A stretch of 64,000 bases of DNA, from NCBI RefSeq assembly GCF_002814095.1, contig NZ_CP021913.1, positions 3,382,001-3,446,000 of the forward strand. The letters are read 5' to 3'. The DNA comes from Sagittula sp. P11 (GTDB lineage: Bacteria; Pseudomonadota; Alphaproteobacteria; Rhodobacterales; Rhodobacteraceae). The notes beneath the pieces are model-generated. The model saw nothing but the letters and a program-made list of their open reading frames with translations, was not told the origin of the DNA and made no database searches. The position numbers and the translations under genes are program-made. Position 1 is the stretch's first letter. Every line of letters starts with the position of its first letter. This document shows, piece after piece, positions 18,169-29,819 of this stretch.

Positions 18169-18676
18169 CCTGCGCTTTACCTTCCAGGCGGATATGCCCG
18201 CGCACCGCCTGACCATCACGCGCGACTTCGCGGCGCCGAAGGCGCTGGTCTGGCGCTGCCACTCGGAGGCGGACCTCCTCGACCGCTGGTTCGCGCCCGA
18301 GCCCTTCACCGCGCGCACCAAGTCCATGGATTTCTCCGATGGCGGGCACTGGCACTTCGCCATGGTCGACCCGGACGGCGCGGAGTTCTGGAACCGCTTC
18401 GACTACATCCGCATCGAGGCGCAGGACCGCTACACCTCCCGCGACGCCTTTTCCGACGCGGACGGTGCGGTGAACCCCGACATGCCGACCTCCGACTGGG
18501 AGGTGCGCTTCACCGGCGAGGGCGACCGCACCACCGTCAGAACGGTCATCGCCTACGCCTCCGAAAAGGATCTGCAGACGGTGATCGACATGGGGATGGA
18601 GGCGGGCTTGGCCAACTCGCTCACCCGCCTCGACACCCTGCTCGACGACCTCACGACCGAAAGGACCCCGACATGA
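18158..18676 (+). CDS. SRPBCC (AHSA1-like) domain protein
   Basis: The 172-residue protein has the AHSA1/START-like ligand-binding fold: an opening LTITRDFAAPKALVWRCHSE strand-helix unit, DRWFAPEPFTAR, and a final long helix with GMEAGLANSLTRLDTLL. Such proteins bind hydrophobic ligands or assist client proteins, and no catalytic function can be assigned. It is the middle gene of a three-gene set with an ArsR regulator and a second SRPBCC protein, linked by overlaps of 11 and 4 bases, so the three are likely one autoregulated operon. Confidence 0.88.
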   Translation: MKPDLRFTFQADMPAHRLTITRDFAAPKALVWRCHSEADLLDRWFAPEPFTARTKSMDFSDGGHWHFAMVDPDGAEFWNRFDYIRIEAQDRYTSRDAFSDADGAVNPDMPTSDWEVRFTGEGDRTTVRTVIAYASEKDLQTVIDMGMEAGLANSLTRLDTLLDDLTTERTPT

Positions 18677-19089
18677 GCTTCGAGAAAGTCACCATCTCCG
18701 CGCAGGTGGACGCGCCGCCCGAGACCGTCTGGACCGCCTGGACCACGCCGGACCACATCACCCGGTGGAACTTTGCCAGCGACGACTGGTGCTGCCCCTC
18801 GGCTTCCGTCGACCTGCGGCCCGGCGGCGCCTACCGCAGCCGGATGGAGGCGAAGGACGGCTCCTTCGGATTCGACTTCACGGCCACCTACCAGGAGGTC
18901 GTGCCGCAGGAGAAGGCCAGTTTCCTGATGGACGACGGACGGCTGGCAGAGACGACCTTCACCCCGGTCGACGGCGGCACGCAGGTGGTCACCGTCTTCG
19001 ACGCGGAAACCCAGCACTCCGTCGAGATGCAGCGCGAGGGCTGGCAGGCGATCCTGAACAACTTCAAGGCCCACGCCGAAAGCCTCTGA
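18673..19089 (+). CDS. SRPBCC (AHSA1-like) domain protein
   Basis: This 138-residue AHSA1-type protein starts inside an ATGA overlap with the preceding SRPBCC gene. It has the family hallmarks KVTISAQVDAPPETVWTAWT, HITRWNFASDDW and a closing helix with MQREGWQAILNNF. Sequence similarity between it and its neighbour suggests an old duplication followed by divergence. Its ligand is unknown. Confidence 0.88.
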   Translation: MSFEKVTISAQVDAPPETVWTAWTTPDHITRWNFASDDWCCPSASVDLRPGGAYRSRMEAKDGSFGFDFTATYQEVVPQEKASFLMDDGRLAETTFTPVDGGTQVVTVFDAETQHSVEMQREGWQAILNNFKAHAESL

Positions 19090-19374
19090 GCCGGGGGCAG
19101 CATCAAAAAATGCCGGCGCTTCACGGAAACGTGAGCCGTCCCGGGCGCCGGTTTCGGGCCTTTCGGGCGGGAAGGGGCCGCAATGGACCGATCCGGGGCG
19201 AAACGCCCGATTCGCCCACGCCGCACTGCGGCAGGAAAGGTTAACAACCGGCCGGTTGAGGGTATCGAACCGGCCGGGACTCACCACAACAAACGGTTAA
19301 CGCGGCGTGTTTAACGGGGCGGCCGCTGCGTTGATGACAGGGCTTTGGGGCCGGTTGTCTCGCGTACGCAGCAA
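19090..19374. other. Non-coding region after the SRPBCC genes
   Basis: No convincing gene is seen. Two copies of AACCGGCCGG about 25 bases apart (around 19246 and 19268) are the only evident structure. The stretch ends in the terminator shared with the peroxiredoxin gene. Confidence 0.6.
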
Positions 19375-19401
19375 AAAGCCCCGCCGGTCGGGCGGGGCTT
19401 T
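19375..19401. terminator. Bidirectional intrinsic terminator
   Basis: AAAGCCCCGCC and GGCGGGGCTTT form an 11-base stem with a five-base loop between convergent genes, with A and T tracts on the two sides, so it can stop transcription from both directions. Confidence 0.9.
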
Positions 19402-19422
19402 GTATTTGCCTCGGAAAGGCGC

Positions 19423-19965
19423 TTATTCTGCGGCCACGGCCTGCGTCAGGTGGGCCATCAGGTTCTCCGGGGAGGAGACGCCGTAGGGGTCGTCCGGGCA
19501 GTTGTCCATCAGGCCCGGCTCTTCGAACCATGCCTCGACCACGCCGTCGTTGACGATGGCCGCGTAACGCCAGGACCGTGCGCCAAAGCCCAGGTTGTCC
19601 TTGTGCACCAGCATGCCCATCCGGCGCGTGAACTCGCCCGAGCCGTCGGGAATAACCTTCACGTTCTCAATGCCTTGCGCCTTGGCCCACTGGTTCATGA
19701 CAAAGCTGTCGTTGACCGAAAGGCAGTAGATCGCGTCGATCCCCTGCTCCTGGAAGGCGGCAAAGTTGTCCTCGAATCCCGGCAGCTGGTAGGTGGAGCA
19801 CGTGGGCGTGAAGGCGCCCGGCAGGGAGAACAGGATCACCCGCTTGCCGCCGAAGTAGTCGGCGGTGGTCATGTCCTGCCAGCGGAAGGGGTTCGGGCCC
19901 TCGATGCTGTCGTCGCGCACGCGGGTGCGGAAGGTCACGTCGGGCAGTCTGGTTCCGGTCTTCAT
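19423..19965 (-). CDS. Peroxiredoxin (Prx5-like)
   Basis: The 180-residue enzyme reduces peroxides by a cysteine thiol. It has the Prx5/AhpE-type active site FSLPGAFTPTCSTYQLPGFE with the peroxidatic cysteine, and a FGARSWRYAAIV segment. Two adjacent ATG codons are possible; the second (19965) is chosen because the AGGAG site is then seven bases away. It is the last gene of the leftward fdxC-fdxN-rnfF group, and oxygen or peroxide protection of nitrogenase electron donors is a reasonable inferred role. Confidence 0.9.
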   Translation of the reverse strand: MKTGTRLPDVTFRTRVRDDSIEGPNPFRWQDMTTADYFGGKRVILFSLPGAFTPTCSTYQLPGFEDNFAAFQEQGIDAIYCLSVNDSFVMNQWAKAQGIENVKVIPDGSGEFTRRMGMLVHKDNLGFGARSWRYAAIVNDGVVEAWFEEPGLMDNCPDDPYGVSSPENLMAHLTQAVAAE

Positions 19966-20114
19966 CATCTGTCTCCTGTCGCTGATGGGAGGTTTGGCCC
20001 TTGGGTGTCCTCTGTGCTGCGCCGCGTCAATCGTTGCGGGGCGCATGGCTGGTATGTCCCTCAAGCAATTGTATCGTCTGCTGAAAATTCGCGCCGCACT
20101 GCGGCGGCGTGCCT

Positions 20115-20486
20115 TCAGAAAGAGCCGCCGGGTGTGCCGGGGAACCGGACCGTCACGTTCTCGTCACGGGCGATGAACTGGCAGGCCAGCCGGAACCGCG
20201 GCGGCACGTCGTTGACTTCCGCATTCGCGATCTCCGCATCGGTGATCTTCTGCAGTTCCTTCAGGCGGGCCTTTTCCTTTTCGGTCAGCGCCATGCTCAT
20301 CGCCGGTTTGGCATCCAGCGAGGTGACCTCGATCAGGCAGGACCCGCAGTTGCCGTCGCCGCAGTCGAAGGGAATCGGAATGGCGTTGTCCCTCGCCACG
20401 GCGAGAATAGTTTTCGTATTGCCTGCAACGGCATAGACGGTCTTGTCCCGGTGCATGATCGGGGACTGGAAGGTGATATTGGCCAT
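20115..20486 (-). CDS. 2Fe-2S plant-type ferredoxin
   Basis: The 123-residue protein has the 2Fe-2S ligand pattern Cys42, Cys47, Cys50 (FDCGDGNCGSCLIEV) and Cys102 (RLACQF). A 30-residue charged helix between the third and fourth cysteines makes it longer than typical plant-type ferredoxins. It resembles the Rhodobacter FdxD group, but I do not assign that symbol firmly. It sits between rnfF and the peroxiredoxin gene on the same strand, so it probably serves the nitrogenase electron chain under NifA control. Confidence 0.88.
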   Translation of the reverse strand: MANITFQSPIMHRDKTVYAVAGNTKTILAVARDNAIPIPFDCGDGNCGSCLIEVTSLDAKPAMSMALTEKEKARLKELQKITDAEIANAEVNDVPPRFRLACQFIARDENVTVRFPGTPGGSF

Positions 20487-20556
20487 GTGGGGCCCTTTCT
20501 GGGTGAAGTGGTTTGAACGGTGTGAAGGTCGTGGCAGGAAGTCTCGTGTCCGGGGT

Positions 20557-21633
20557 TCAGCAGTCGGGCGGGACGGGGGCGGGCAAGGTCACGATCTCCG
20601 GGGCAGGGGTGCCGCCGATCATCTCCAGCCGTGCGCCCATGGCGGGCGTCGCAAGCATCGAGCCGTCGTCAGCGATCATCAGCACCGCCGTGACGCCCAT
20701 GTCCGCCGCCACCTGTGGCCAGTCCTTGCGCCCTGCGACCGACAGCGCCGTGGCTGCCGCATCGGCCCGCGTCCCGTTGTCGTCCAGCACCGAAACCGAC
20801 ACGACGCTCCGCACGGGCCACCCGTCGCGCGGATCGACAATATGCGCGAACCGCGTGCCGTCGTGTTCGAAAAAGCGTTCGTAATTGCCTGATGTATATA
20901 GGGTTTCCCCGGGCCGGAGTGAGACGGCGGCAACGGCGCCCCATTGGAACGGATCGCGGATCGCCACGCGCCAGGGGCGGTCTCCGTGGGTGCCGATCAC
21001 GTTCACGTCGCCGCCGGAATTGAGCACCGCATTCTCCACGCCCATCGCCCTCAGACGGTCCGCCGAAAGGTCCATCGCGGCCCCCTTGGCATATCCTCCG
21101 AGGTCGAGCTGCACCGCCCGGTTGGCCGAGGACACGCGGCGACCGTCAATCTTCAGGTCGGCCATGCGCGGACGCGCGCTCACCAGCGCGTCCACCTGTG
21201 CCAGGTCGGGCAGCCCGCCCTCCGGCGGTGTGTCGGAATGAAATCCCCAGAGCGCGATCAGCCGCCCGATTGCCGGATCGAAGGTACCGTGGCTGAGGCA
21301 CGACAACTCTGATCCCGCCCTCAGCACATCTGCCAATCTGTCGTCGACCTCGGCGGTGCGCCCCTCGGCCAATGCCGCGTTCAACGTGCCAAGGGCGCCC
21401 GGCTGCCATGCGTGCCACTCGGTGTGCATCGTCCGAAGGTCGTGCGACAGGGTTGAAAAGGCGCTCTCCGCGGTCTGGTGATCGACGCCGTAAAGCACGA
21501 TTTCCACAAGTGTGCCAAAGACATAGAGCGTCGTGCGCGCCTCGCTCTCCGGTTCTGCGGCGCGCAGGGTGCCGAAGAGGGCCAGCGCGCTCAGCAAGGC
21601 GAGCCCCGGCAGGGAGAGGCGCGGCCCGCGCAT
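20557..21633 (-). CDS. rnfF: FAD:protein FMN transferase (ApbE/RnfF)
   Basis: The 358-residue protein has an N-terminal signal segment (about residues 8-26) and the ApbE fold with LDLGGYAKGAAMDLSADRL, NSGGDVNVIG and RADAAATALSV, the magnesium and FAD site. ApbE enzymes attach FMN through phosphoester bonds to Thr or Ser in D-x-x-S-x-A-T motifs of exported proteins. Its natural substrates here are RnfG and RnfD, encoded in the facing operon. The position in fdxC-fdxN-x-rnfF matches the Rhodobacter capsulatus arrangement. It overlaps the RseC-like gene by one base. Confidence 0.93.
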   Translation of the reverse strand: MRGPRLSLPGLALLSALALFGTLRAAEPESEARTTLYVFGTLVEIVLYGVDHQTAESAFSTLSHDLRTMHTEWHAWQPGALGTLNAALAEGRTAEVDDRLADVLRAGSELSCLSHGTFDPAIGRLIALWGFHSDTPPEGGLPDLAQVDALVSARPRMADLKIDGRRVSSANRAVQLDLGGYAKGAAMDLSADRLRAMGVENAVLNSGGDVNVIGTHGDRPWRVAIRDPFQWGAVAAVSLRPGETLYTSGNYERFFEHDGTRFAHIVDPRDGWPVRSVVSVSVLDDNGTRADAAATALSVAGRKDWPQVAADMGVTAVLMIADDGSMLATPAMGARLEMIGGTPAPEIVTLPAPVPPDC

Positions 21634-22082
21634 CAGTTTCGAACCGCCGGGATCACGCGTTCGATGCGGATGTCATCCGTCAGGCGCCCCGTCCGTTCCG
21701 CTCGCCAGAGCGGCAGGAAGGAGACCGCCAGCACCGGGACCGCCAGCAGGGCCATCGGTCCGTCCGAAAGCCCCAGTGCCGAGAAAACCGCCACCGCAAG
21801 GACGAGAACGGCGGGCGGCAACAGGTAGGCCAGCCCCGCCGCGCCGAGGAAGGTCCCGGCGGGCATGGACACCACGACATCGTCCCCCGGTGCCACTTGG
21901 GCGTGGCTGTCCAGCTCCAGCCGCAGAAGGTCATCGCCCGCCATCTCTGCCAGCGCCCCGGCACCGCAATCGGCGCGAGCGGCGCAGGTGGTGCAGGCGG
22001 TCAGGCGCTTGGCTTCAAGCGCCACGCGTCCTTCCCCGACAGATGCCACCCGCAGGGTCCGGCGTATCATCCGGTCGTCCAT
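21633..22082 (-). CDS. RseC/MucC-like membrane protein
   Basis: The 149-residue protein has the SoxR-reducing/RseC domain: an N-terminal Cys-rich segment (Cys30, Cys33, Cys39 in ACTTCAARADCGAG), a VAPGDDVVVSM strand, then two membrane helices at about 76-98 and 103-121. RseC-type proteins occur with RNF/Rsx complexes, where they are proposed to help redox control or assembly. It lies between fdxN and rnfF with overlapping or very short junctions. Confidence 0.88.
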   Translation of the reverse strand: MDDRMIRRTLRVASVGEGRVALEAKRLTACTTCAARADCGAGALAEMAGDDLLRLELDSHAQVAPGDDVVVSMPAGTFLGAAGLAYLLPPAVLVLAVAVFSALGLSDGPMALLAVPVLAVSFLPLWRAERTGRLTDDIRIERVIPAVRN

Positions 22083-22088
22083 GACCTG

Positions 22089-22286
22089 TCACTCCGCGGG
22101 GATGATGCAGCCGTCTTCCATGCAGACGGACAGGCATTGCGGCATGTCGTGGTCCGGCTCGCACTCCGTGCAGATGTCGGCCTTGATGAAGAAGACACCC
22201 TTTTGCGGGACAATGGCTCCGGTCGGACAGACGGGTTCGCAGTCGCCGCAGGACGTGCAGAGGTCAGAGACGATGAACATGGCCAT
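22089..22286 (-). CDS. fdxN: 2[4Fe-4S] ferredoxin FdxN
   Basis: This 65-residue ferredoxin has a first cluster motif CTSCGDCEPVCP (Cys10, 13, 16, 20) and a second with the loop insertion CTECEPDHDMPQCLSVC (Cys39, 42, 51, 55). The insertion is typical of the FdxN-type ferredoxins that donate electrons directly to NifH in Rhodobacter. It lies directly after fdxC in the sigma-54 operon, in keeping with that role. Confidence 0.93.
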   Translation of the reverse strand: MAMFIVSDLCTSCGDCEPVCPTGAIVPQKGVFFIKADICTECEPDHDMPQCLSVCMEDGCIIPAE

Positions 22287-22339
22287 GGGAGGTTTCCTTT
22301 CGTGGTTTCAGAGGGTTGAGCGTTCATCTCGGGACGGCG

Positions 22340-25574
<3,235 letters not shown>

Positions 25575-25578
<4 letters not shown>

Positions 25579-26642
25579 GCGTCATTCTCGCCAGCGCGCC
25601 GCATACGCACTCGATGTTCAACGTCGCGCGGACGATGGTGGCCGTGATGGTCTGTCTCGCTCCGGCCACGGCTTTCGGGCTCTACCATTTCGGTCTGCCG
25701 GCGATCTTCCTGTTCTGCGTGACCGTGGCATCCGCCTACCTGATCGAACTGGCATGCCTTTGGGTGGCGCGCAGACCCGTTGCCCGCTTTGCCAGGGACG
25801 GCTCGGCCCTGCTGACCGGCTGGCTCGTCGCGCTGACCCTGCCGCCATGGGCGCCGTGGTGGGTGGGGGTCACAGGCGCGTTCATCGCGGTGGTGATTGC
25901 CAAGCACATGTTCGGCGGGCTGGGGCAGAACCTCTTCAACCCGGCCATGGTCGCACGGGCCATGCTGCTGGTTGCGCTGCCGGTGCCGATGACGCAATGG
26001 GTCGCCCCCTTCGACGCGGCGCATGGCCCCGACCTCGCGCAGGCGCTGGCGGTCACTTTCGGCGGCACGCCGGTCTTCGACGCCATGAGCAGCGCTTCGC
26101 TTCTGGGGACGATGCAGAGCCAACTCGACGCCGGGCGGACGGTGCCGGAGATCATGGCCGAGGCTGGCGGGGCCTGGCCGCTCTTTACCGGGCGCATCCC
26201 CGGGTCGCTGGGCGAGACGTCGGCGCTGCTGCTTCTGGGTGGCGGACTGGCCCTTGTGCTGCTGCGGATCATCAACGTGGTGACACCTCTGGCGGTGCTG
26301 GGCTCCGTCGCGGTCTTGTCCGGCGTGGCCTGGCTTATCGACCCGTTGCACTTTGCGCCTCCGGCCGTGCACCTCGGCTCAGGCGCGCTGATGCTGTGCG
26401 CCTTCTTCATCGCGACGGACTACGTGACCTCGCCGGTCACGGCGATGGGCAAGGCGATCTATGGCGTCGGGATCGGCAGCCTGACCTTTGTCATCCGCAC
26501 CTGGGGAGCCTTTCCGGAAGGCGTGGCCTTTGCCGTCCTGTTGATGAACGCCTGCACGCCCCTGATCGACACATACGTGCGGCCACGGATCTTCGGGCGT
26601 ACCCGCAAGGGGGACCCCCTGCCGCTGGGAGACCGGTCATGA
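25575..26642 (+). CDS. rnfD: RNF complex membrane flavoprotein RnfD
   Basis: This 355-residue membrane subunit, with about nine or ten helices, is the NqrB homologue. Conserved parts include [16 protein letters not shown] and [19 protein letters not shown]. The family carries covalently bound FMN on a Thr within D-x-x-S-x-A-T; the matching site here reads DAMSSAS (residues 169-175), so a serine replaces the usual threonine. Start and stop overlap neighbours by ATGA. Confidence 0.95.
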
Positions 26643-27301
26643 GTTGTCACGAGCCTGCTTCTCCCAAGGCCTCGCCCTCGGTATCGCGCGCGGGGGCTGC
26701 GCGTCCGGCGCTGATGCTGGGCACCTTCTCGCTCGCGACGGCGCTGATCCTTGGCCTGTCCGACGACCTGACCCGGCCGGCCATTGCGGCCCGCGCGACG
26801 GAGGATCTCAACGCTTCCCTGCTGCAGGTGCTGCCGCCTGAGGATCACGACAACGATCCCGGCACAACTGAGCGCATGGTCGAGGACGGGGTGGAAGGCA
26901 CTGTCCCCGTCTATCTCGCCGTCGAGGGGCAGCAGGTTACCGGTGTCGCCTTCGAACTGACCGGCTACGGCTATGGCGGGGCAATCCGGGTGCTGCTCGG
27001 GATTGCGCCGGACGGGTCTGTGCTGGGCGTGCGTGTCCTGTCCCATGCCGAGACGCCGGGTCTGGGCGACAAAATCGAAGTGGCGAAGGACGGCTGGATC
27101 CTCGGGTTTGCGGGGCGTTCTCTGGCCGATCCGCTGCCTGACAAGTGGAAGGTGAAGCGGGACGGCGGTGTCTTCGACCAGTTCTCCGGCGCGACGATCA
27201 CGCCGCGGGCCGTGGTCGCCACCGTGCACCGGGGGTTGGAGATGTTTGCCCGCCAGAGCGACGTGCTGCTTGCACCTCTGGACAAGGAGGCCGGGCAATG
27301 A
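26639..27301 (+). CDS. rnfG: RNF complex covalent-FMN subunit RnfG
   Basis: The 220-residue subunit has one N-terminal membrane helix (about 24-41) and a periplasmic FMN-binding domain. It carries [16 protein letters not shown] and the flavinylation motif DQFSGAT (180-186), with Thr186 as the predicted FMN attachment site for the ApbE/RnfF enzyme encoded nearby. It transfers electrons across the membrane within the RNF complex. Confidence 0.96.
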   Translation: MSCHEPASPKASPSVSRAGAARPALMLGTFSLATALILGLSDDLTRPAIAARATEDLNASLLQVLPPEDHDNDPGTTERMVEDGVEGTVPVYLAVEGQQVTGVAFELTGYGYGGAIRVLLGIAPDGSVLGVRVLSHAETPGLGDKIEVAKDGWILGFAGRSLADPLPDKWKVKRDGGVFDQFSGATITPRAVVATVHRGLEMFARQSDVLLAPLDKEAGQ

Positions 27302-28020
27302 CCGACTACGCCAGGATCGCCCGCGACGGGCTCTGGAACAACAACGTCGTTTTCGGCCAGCTGCTTGCGCTCTGCCCGTTGTTGGCGGTCACCGGAACCG
27401 CGACCAACGGCCTGGGGATGGGTCTTGCGACGACCGCCGTGCTGGTGGTTTCGGGACTTGCCGTGTCGCTGCTGCGGTCGTTCATCCCGCCAGAGGTCCG
27501 CATCCCCGCCTTCGTTCTCATCATCGCCTGCATCGTGACCGTGGTGGACATGGCGCTGAACGCATGGGTGCACGATCTGCACAAGATCCTGGGTCTGTTT
27601 ATTCCGCTGATCGTCACCAACTGCGCCATTCTGGGCCGGGCAGAGGCCTTTGCCTCCCGCAGGGCGCCGCTGGCGTCCTCGGTCGACGGGCTGATGATGG
27701 GCCTGGGTTTCACGCTGGCACTTGTCGGCCTGGGCGCCGTGAGGGAGATCCTCGGATCGGGGACGCTGTTCGCCAATGCAGCAGTCCTGCTGGGACCGCG
27801 TTTCGGGTTCCTCGAAACGACCGTGTTGCCCGGCTATGACGGTTTCCTGATCCTGATCCTGCCGCCCGGCGGCTTCATCGTGCTGGGCGTCCTGCTGGCC
27901 TTGAAAGGCCGTATAGATCGTCGCGCACAGGCGCCGGCCCGGGCCCGTTCGCTCGACGCGACAGCGCGCGAGTTCATCGCCGCCGGCGTGCTGACCCCAC
28001 CGGAAGGAGAACAGCGATGA
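27298..28020 (+). CDS. rnfE: RNF complex membrane subunit RnfE
   Basis: RnfE is the second six-helix subunit and homologue of RnfA. The 240-residue protein contains [20 protein letters not shown] and [19 protein letters not shown], the paired cysteine regions of the buried cluster. The C-terminus is about 30 residues longer than in many homologues and is hydrophilic. It overlaps rnfG and rnfH by four bases each. Confidence 0.95.
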   Translation: MTDYARIARDGLWNNNVVFGQLLALCPLLAVTGTATNGLGMGLATTAVLVVSGLAVSLLRSFIPPEVRIPAFVLIIACIVTVVDMALNAWVHDLHKILGLFIPLIVTNCAILGRAEAFASRRAPLASSVDGLMMGLGFTLALVGLGAVREILGSGTLFANAAVLLGPRFGFLETTVLPGYDGFLILILPPGGFIVLGVLLALKGRIDRRAQAPARARSLDATAREFIAAGVLTPPEGEQR

Positions 28021-28274
28021 ACGTGGGCGTGGCCTATGCAAAGCCGACCGCGCAGATCTGGCGCAACATCGACGTGCCGGAGGGCGCGACGGTGCGCGAC
28101 GTGATCGAGCGCTCCGGCCTGCTGGAGCAGTTCCCCGAGATCGACCTCGGGGTCAATCGGGTGGGCATCTTCGGCGCGGTGGCGAAGCTCGACAAACCCG
28201 TGGCGGAGGGGGACCGGGTGGAGATCTACCGGCCGATCCATCCCGACGCCGAACTTCTTGAAAAGCGGACATGA
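28017..28274 (+). CDS. rnfH: RnfH, ubiquitin-like RNF accessory protein
   Basis: The 85-residue beta-grasp protein has the RnfH pattern VAYAKPTAQIWRNIDVPEG and VEIYRPIHPDAELLEKR. Rhodobacter rnfH closes the rnf operon. The role is undefined. It overlaps rnfE by ATGA. Confidence 0.93.
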   Translation: MNVGVAYAKPTAQIWRNIDVPEGATVRDVIERSGLLEQFPEIDLGVNRVGIFGAVAKLDKPVAEGDRVEIYRPIHPDAELLEKRT

Positions 28275-28305
28275 CAGGGCCCCGGCCCGCCAGAGGAGAA
28301 CCGAG

Positions 28306-29292
28306 ATGACAGGTTCATCGATACGCAATCGCCTGACCCGCCGGTCGATGCTGACCCTTGCAGGCGCCGCCGCACTGACATTGTCCTTGCCTTCGCGCGG
28401 GCGGGCGCTGGTGGTCGGGGGCGGTGCTGCGGGTGCCGCCCTGGCGTTGGCGCTGAAGGCCGCGCAGCCCGCGACGTCCGTCCTCTTGATCGAACGCGAC
28501 CCGACCCGCCTGTCCCCCGTTCCGGCCACAGCCTTTGCTGCACCCGGTGCCAGCGTGACGTTGGAGACGCTTCGCGCCCATGGGGTGGAGGTCCTGCTGG
28601 ACGAGGTGATCGGGATCGACTGGCAGGCGGCACGGATCGCTCTCTTCTCTGGCCGTTCGGAGGCATTCGACCGGATCTGCGTCGCCCCGGGAACGATGCC
28701 CCGCCCGGAAGACATCCCCGGGCTCGGCGCCGCCGCCCGCTTCGCATGGCCCGCGGCCTGGGGCAGCGCGCGGGAGGCACGGCGGCTGATGGCCGCGTTG
28801 GGCGCAATGCCGGAGCGCGGGCACCTTGTCCTTCGGCTGCCGGCCGACGTTAGCCACCGGACCGTGGCGGCGGAGCGCGCGATGACTCTTGGCAAGTGGC
28901 TGGCCGCGAACCGCCCCGAGGCACGGATGACCGTACTCGACGGTTCCACGGACCCGGTGCTGAAGCATGCCGCCCTGAGCGCCGGCCTGTCATGCGAGTG
29001 GTTCGGGCCGGGCGCGGGGGGCATTGTCCTGTCGGTGGATGCCGGGAATGGACGGATCGAGACGGACGCGGGCCTTCTGTTGGCGGACGCGGTGAATTTT
29101 GTCACCCCGACGATGGCGGGGGAGATCGCCGGCCGATCCGGATTGACTGACGCATCCGGATGGTGCCCTTGCGACGCATCCGGTGTGTCGAAACTTCGGG
29201 CCGGGGCGCTGGTGCTGGGAGATGCCCGTGCCGAAGCGGAAAGAACCGTCGACGGAGCGCTGCGATCGGTGAGGGCGTCGCTGAAGGGCTGA
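28306..29292 (+). CDS. Tat-exported FAD-dependent oxidoreductase (FccB-like) at end of rnf operon
   Basis: The 328-residue protein begins with a twin-arginine signal (LTRRSMLTLAGAAAL) followed immediately by a FAD-binding GGGAAG motif (ALVVGGGAAGAALALAL). A later LVLGDARAEAERTV matches the GD-type FAD motif. It resembles flavocytochrome c sulfide dehydrogenase flavoprotein/SoxF but is about 90 residues shorter and lacks the cysteine pair used with sulfide. It starts 31 bases after rnfH with a GAGGAG site, so it is co-transcribed with rnf. A periplasmic electron exchange role with RNF is conceivable but unproved. It ends two bases from the convergent hpaR. Confidence 0.8.
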   Translation: MTGSSIRNRLTRRSMLTLAGAAALTLSLPSRGRALVVGGGAAGAALALALKAAQPATSVLLIERDPTRLSPVPATAFAAPGASVTLETLRAHGVEVLLDEVIGIDWQAARIALFSGRSEAFDRICVAPGTMPRPEDIPGLGAAARFAWPAAWGSAREARRLMAALGAMPERGHLVLRLPADVSHRTVAAERAMTLGKWLAANRPEARMTVLDGSTDPVLKHAALSAGLSCEWFGPGAGGIVLSVDAGNGRIETDAGLLLADAVNFVTPTMAGEIAGRSGLTDASGWCPCDASGVSKLRAGALVLGDARAEAERTVDGALRSVRASLKG

Positions 29293-29294
29293 AC

Positions 29295-29756
29295 TCATCC
29301 GTCGGCGGCATCCCCGGGCCCGTTCAGCCGCGTCAGCAGCACGTCGAGCTTGTCGATGAGCGCCGCCAGATCCTCGGCCCCCAATTCCCGTTCGATGGCC
29401 GCATAGATGGCGGCGCTTTCCCGCGACGCCTCGCGCAGCAGCCGGTCGCCTCCGGGGGCCAGCCGCACCTGCGTGCGCCGCCGGTCCTCTGCCGCGCGCT
29501 CCACGGTGACAAGTCCGCGTGATTCCAGCGTTTTCAGGATGCGGGTCAGCGAGGGTGCAAGGATCACCGCCTGCTCGGCCAGCCGGGTCGGTTCGATTCC
29601 CGGGATCTCCTGCACCACCCGCAGCACACGCCACTGCGCCTCTGTCACGTCGATGGCGCGCAGCATGGGGCGGAACCGCTCCATCACCGCTTCGCGGGCG
29701 CGCAGCAGCGCGATAGGCAGGGTCCGGCGGGTCTGGGACAGCGGGAAATCGGGCAT
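29295..29756 (-). CDS. hpaR: Homoprotocatechuate operon regulator HpaR (MarR family)
   Basis: The 153-residue winged-helix protein matches MarR/HpaR: ERFRPMLRAIDVTEAQWRVLRVV, then RLAEQAVILAPSLTRILKTLE for DNA recognition and AAEDRRRTQVRL in the wing. HpaR represses meta-cleavage genes until homoprotocatechuate or a related acid binds. The ATG at 29756 follows CAGGAGA. It is divergent from hpaF with a perfect palindrome between them. Confidence 0.92.
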   Translation of the reverse strand: MPDFPLSQTRRTLPIALLRAREAVMERFRPMLRAIDVTEAQWRVLRVVQEIPGIEPTRLAEQAVILAPSLTRILKTLESRGLVTVERAAEDRRRTQVRLAPGGDRLLREASRESAAIYAAIERELGAEDLAALIDKLDVLLTRLNGPGDAADG

Positions 29757-29786
29757 CTGAAGTCTCCTGTTGACAGGCAGAATAAA

Positions 29787-29802
29787 ACTTAACATGTTAA
29801 GT
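29787..29802. promoter_or_regulatory. Probable HpaR operator
   Basis: ACTTAACATGTTAAGT is a perfect 16-base palindrome centred between the divergent hpaR and hpaF starts, 18 bases from the hpaF ATG. MarR family operators are typically palindromes of this length. Confidence 0.75.
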
Positions 29803-29819
29803 GTCAAAGGGAGGATGAC

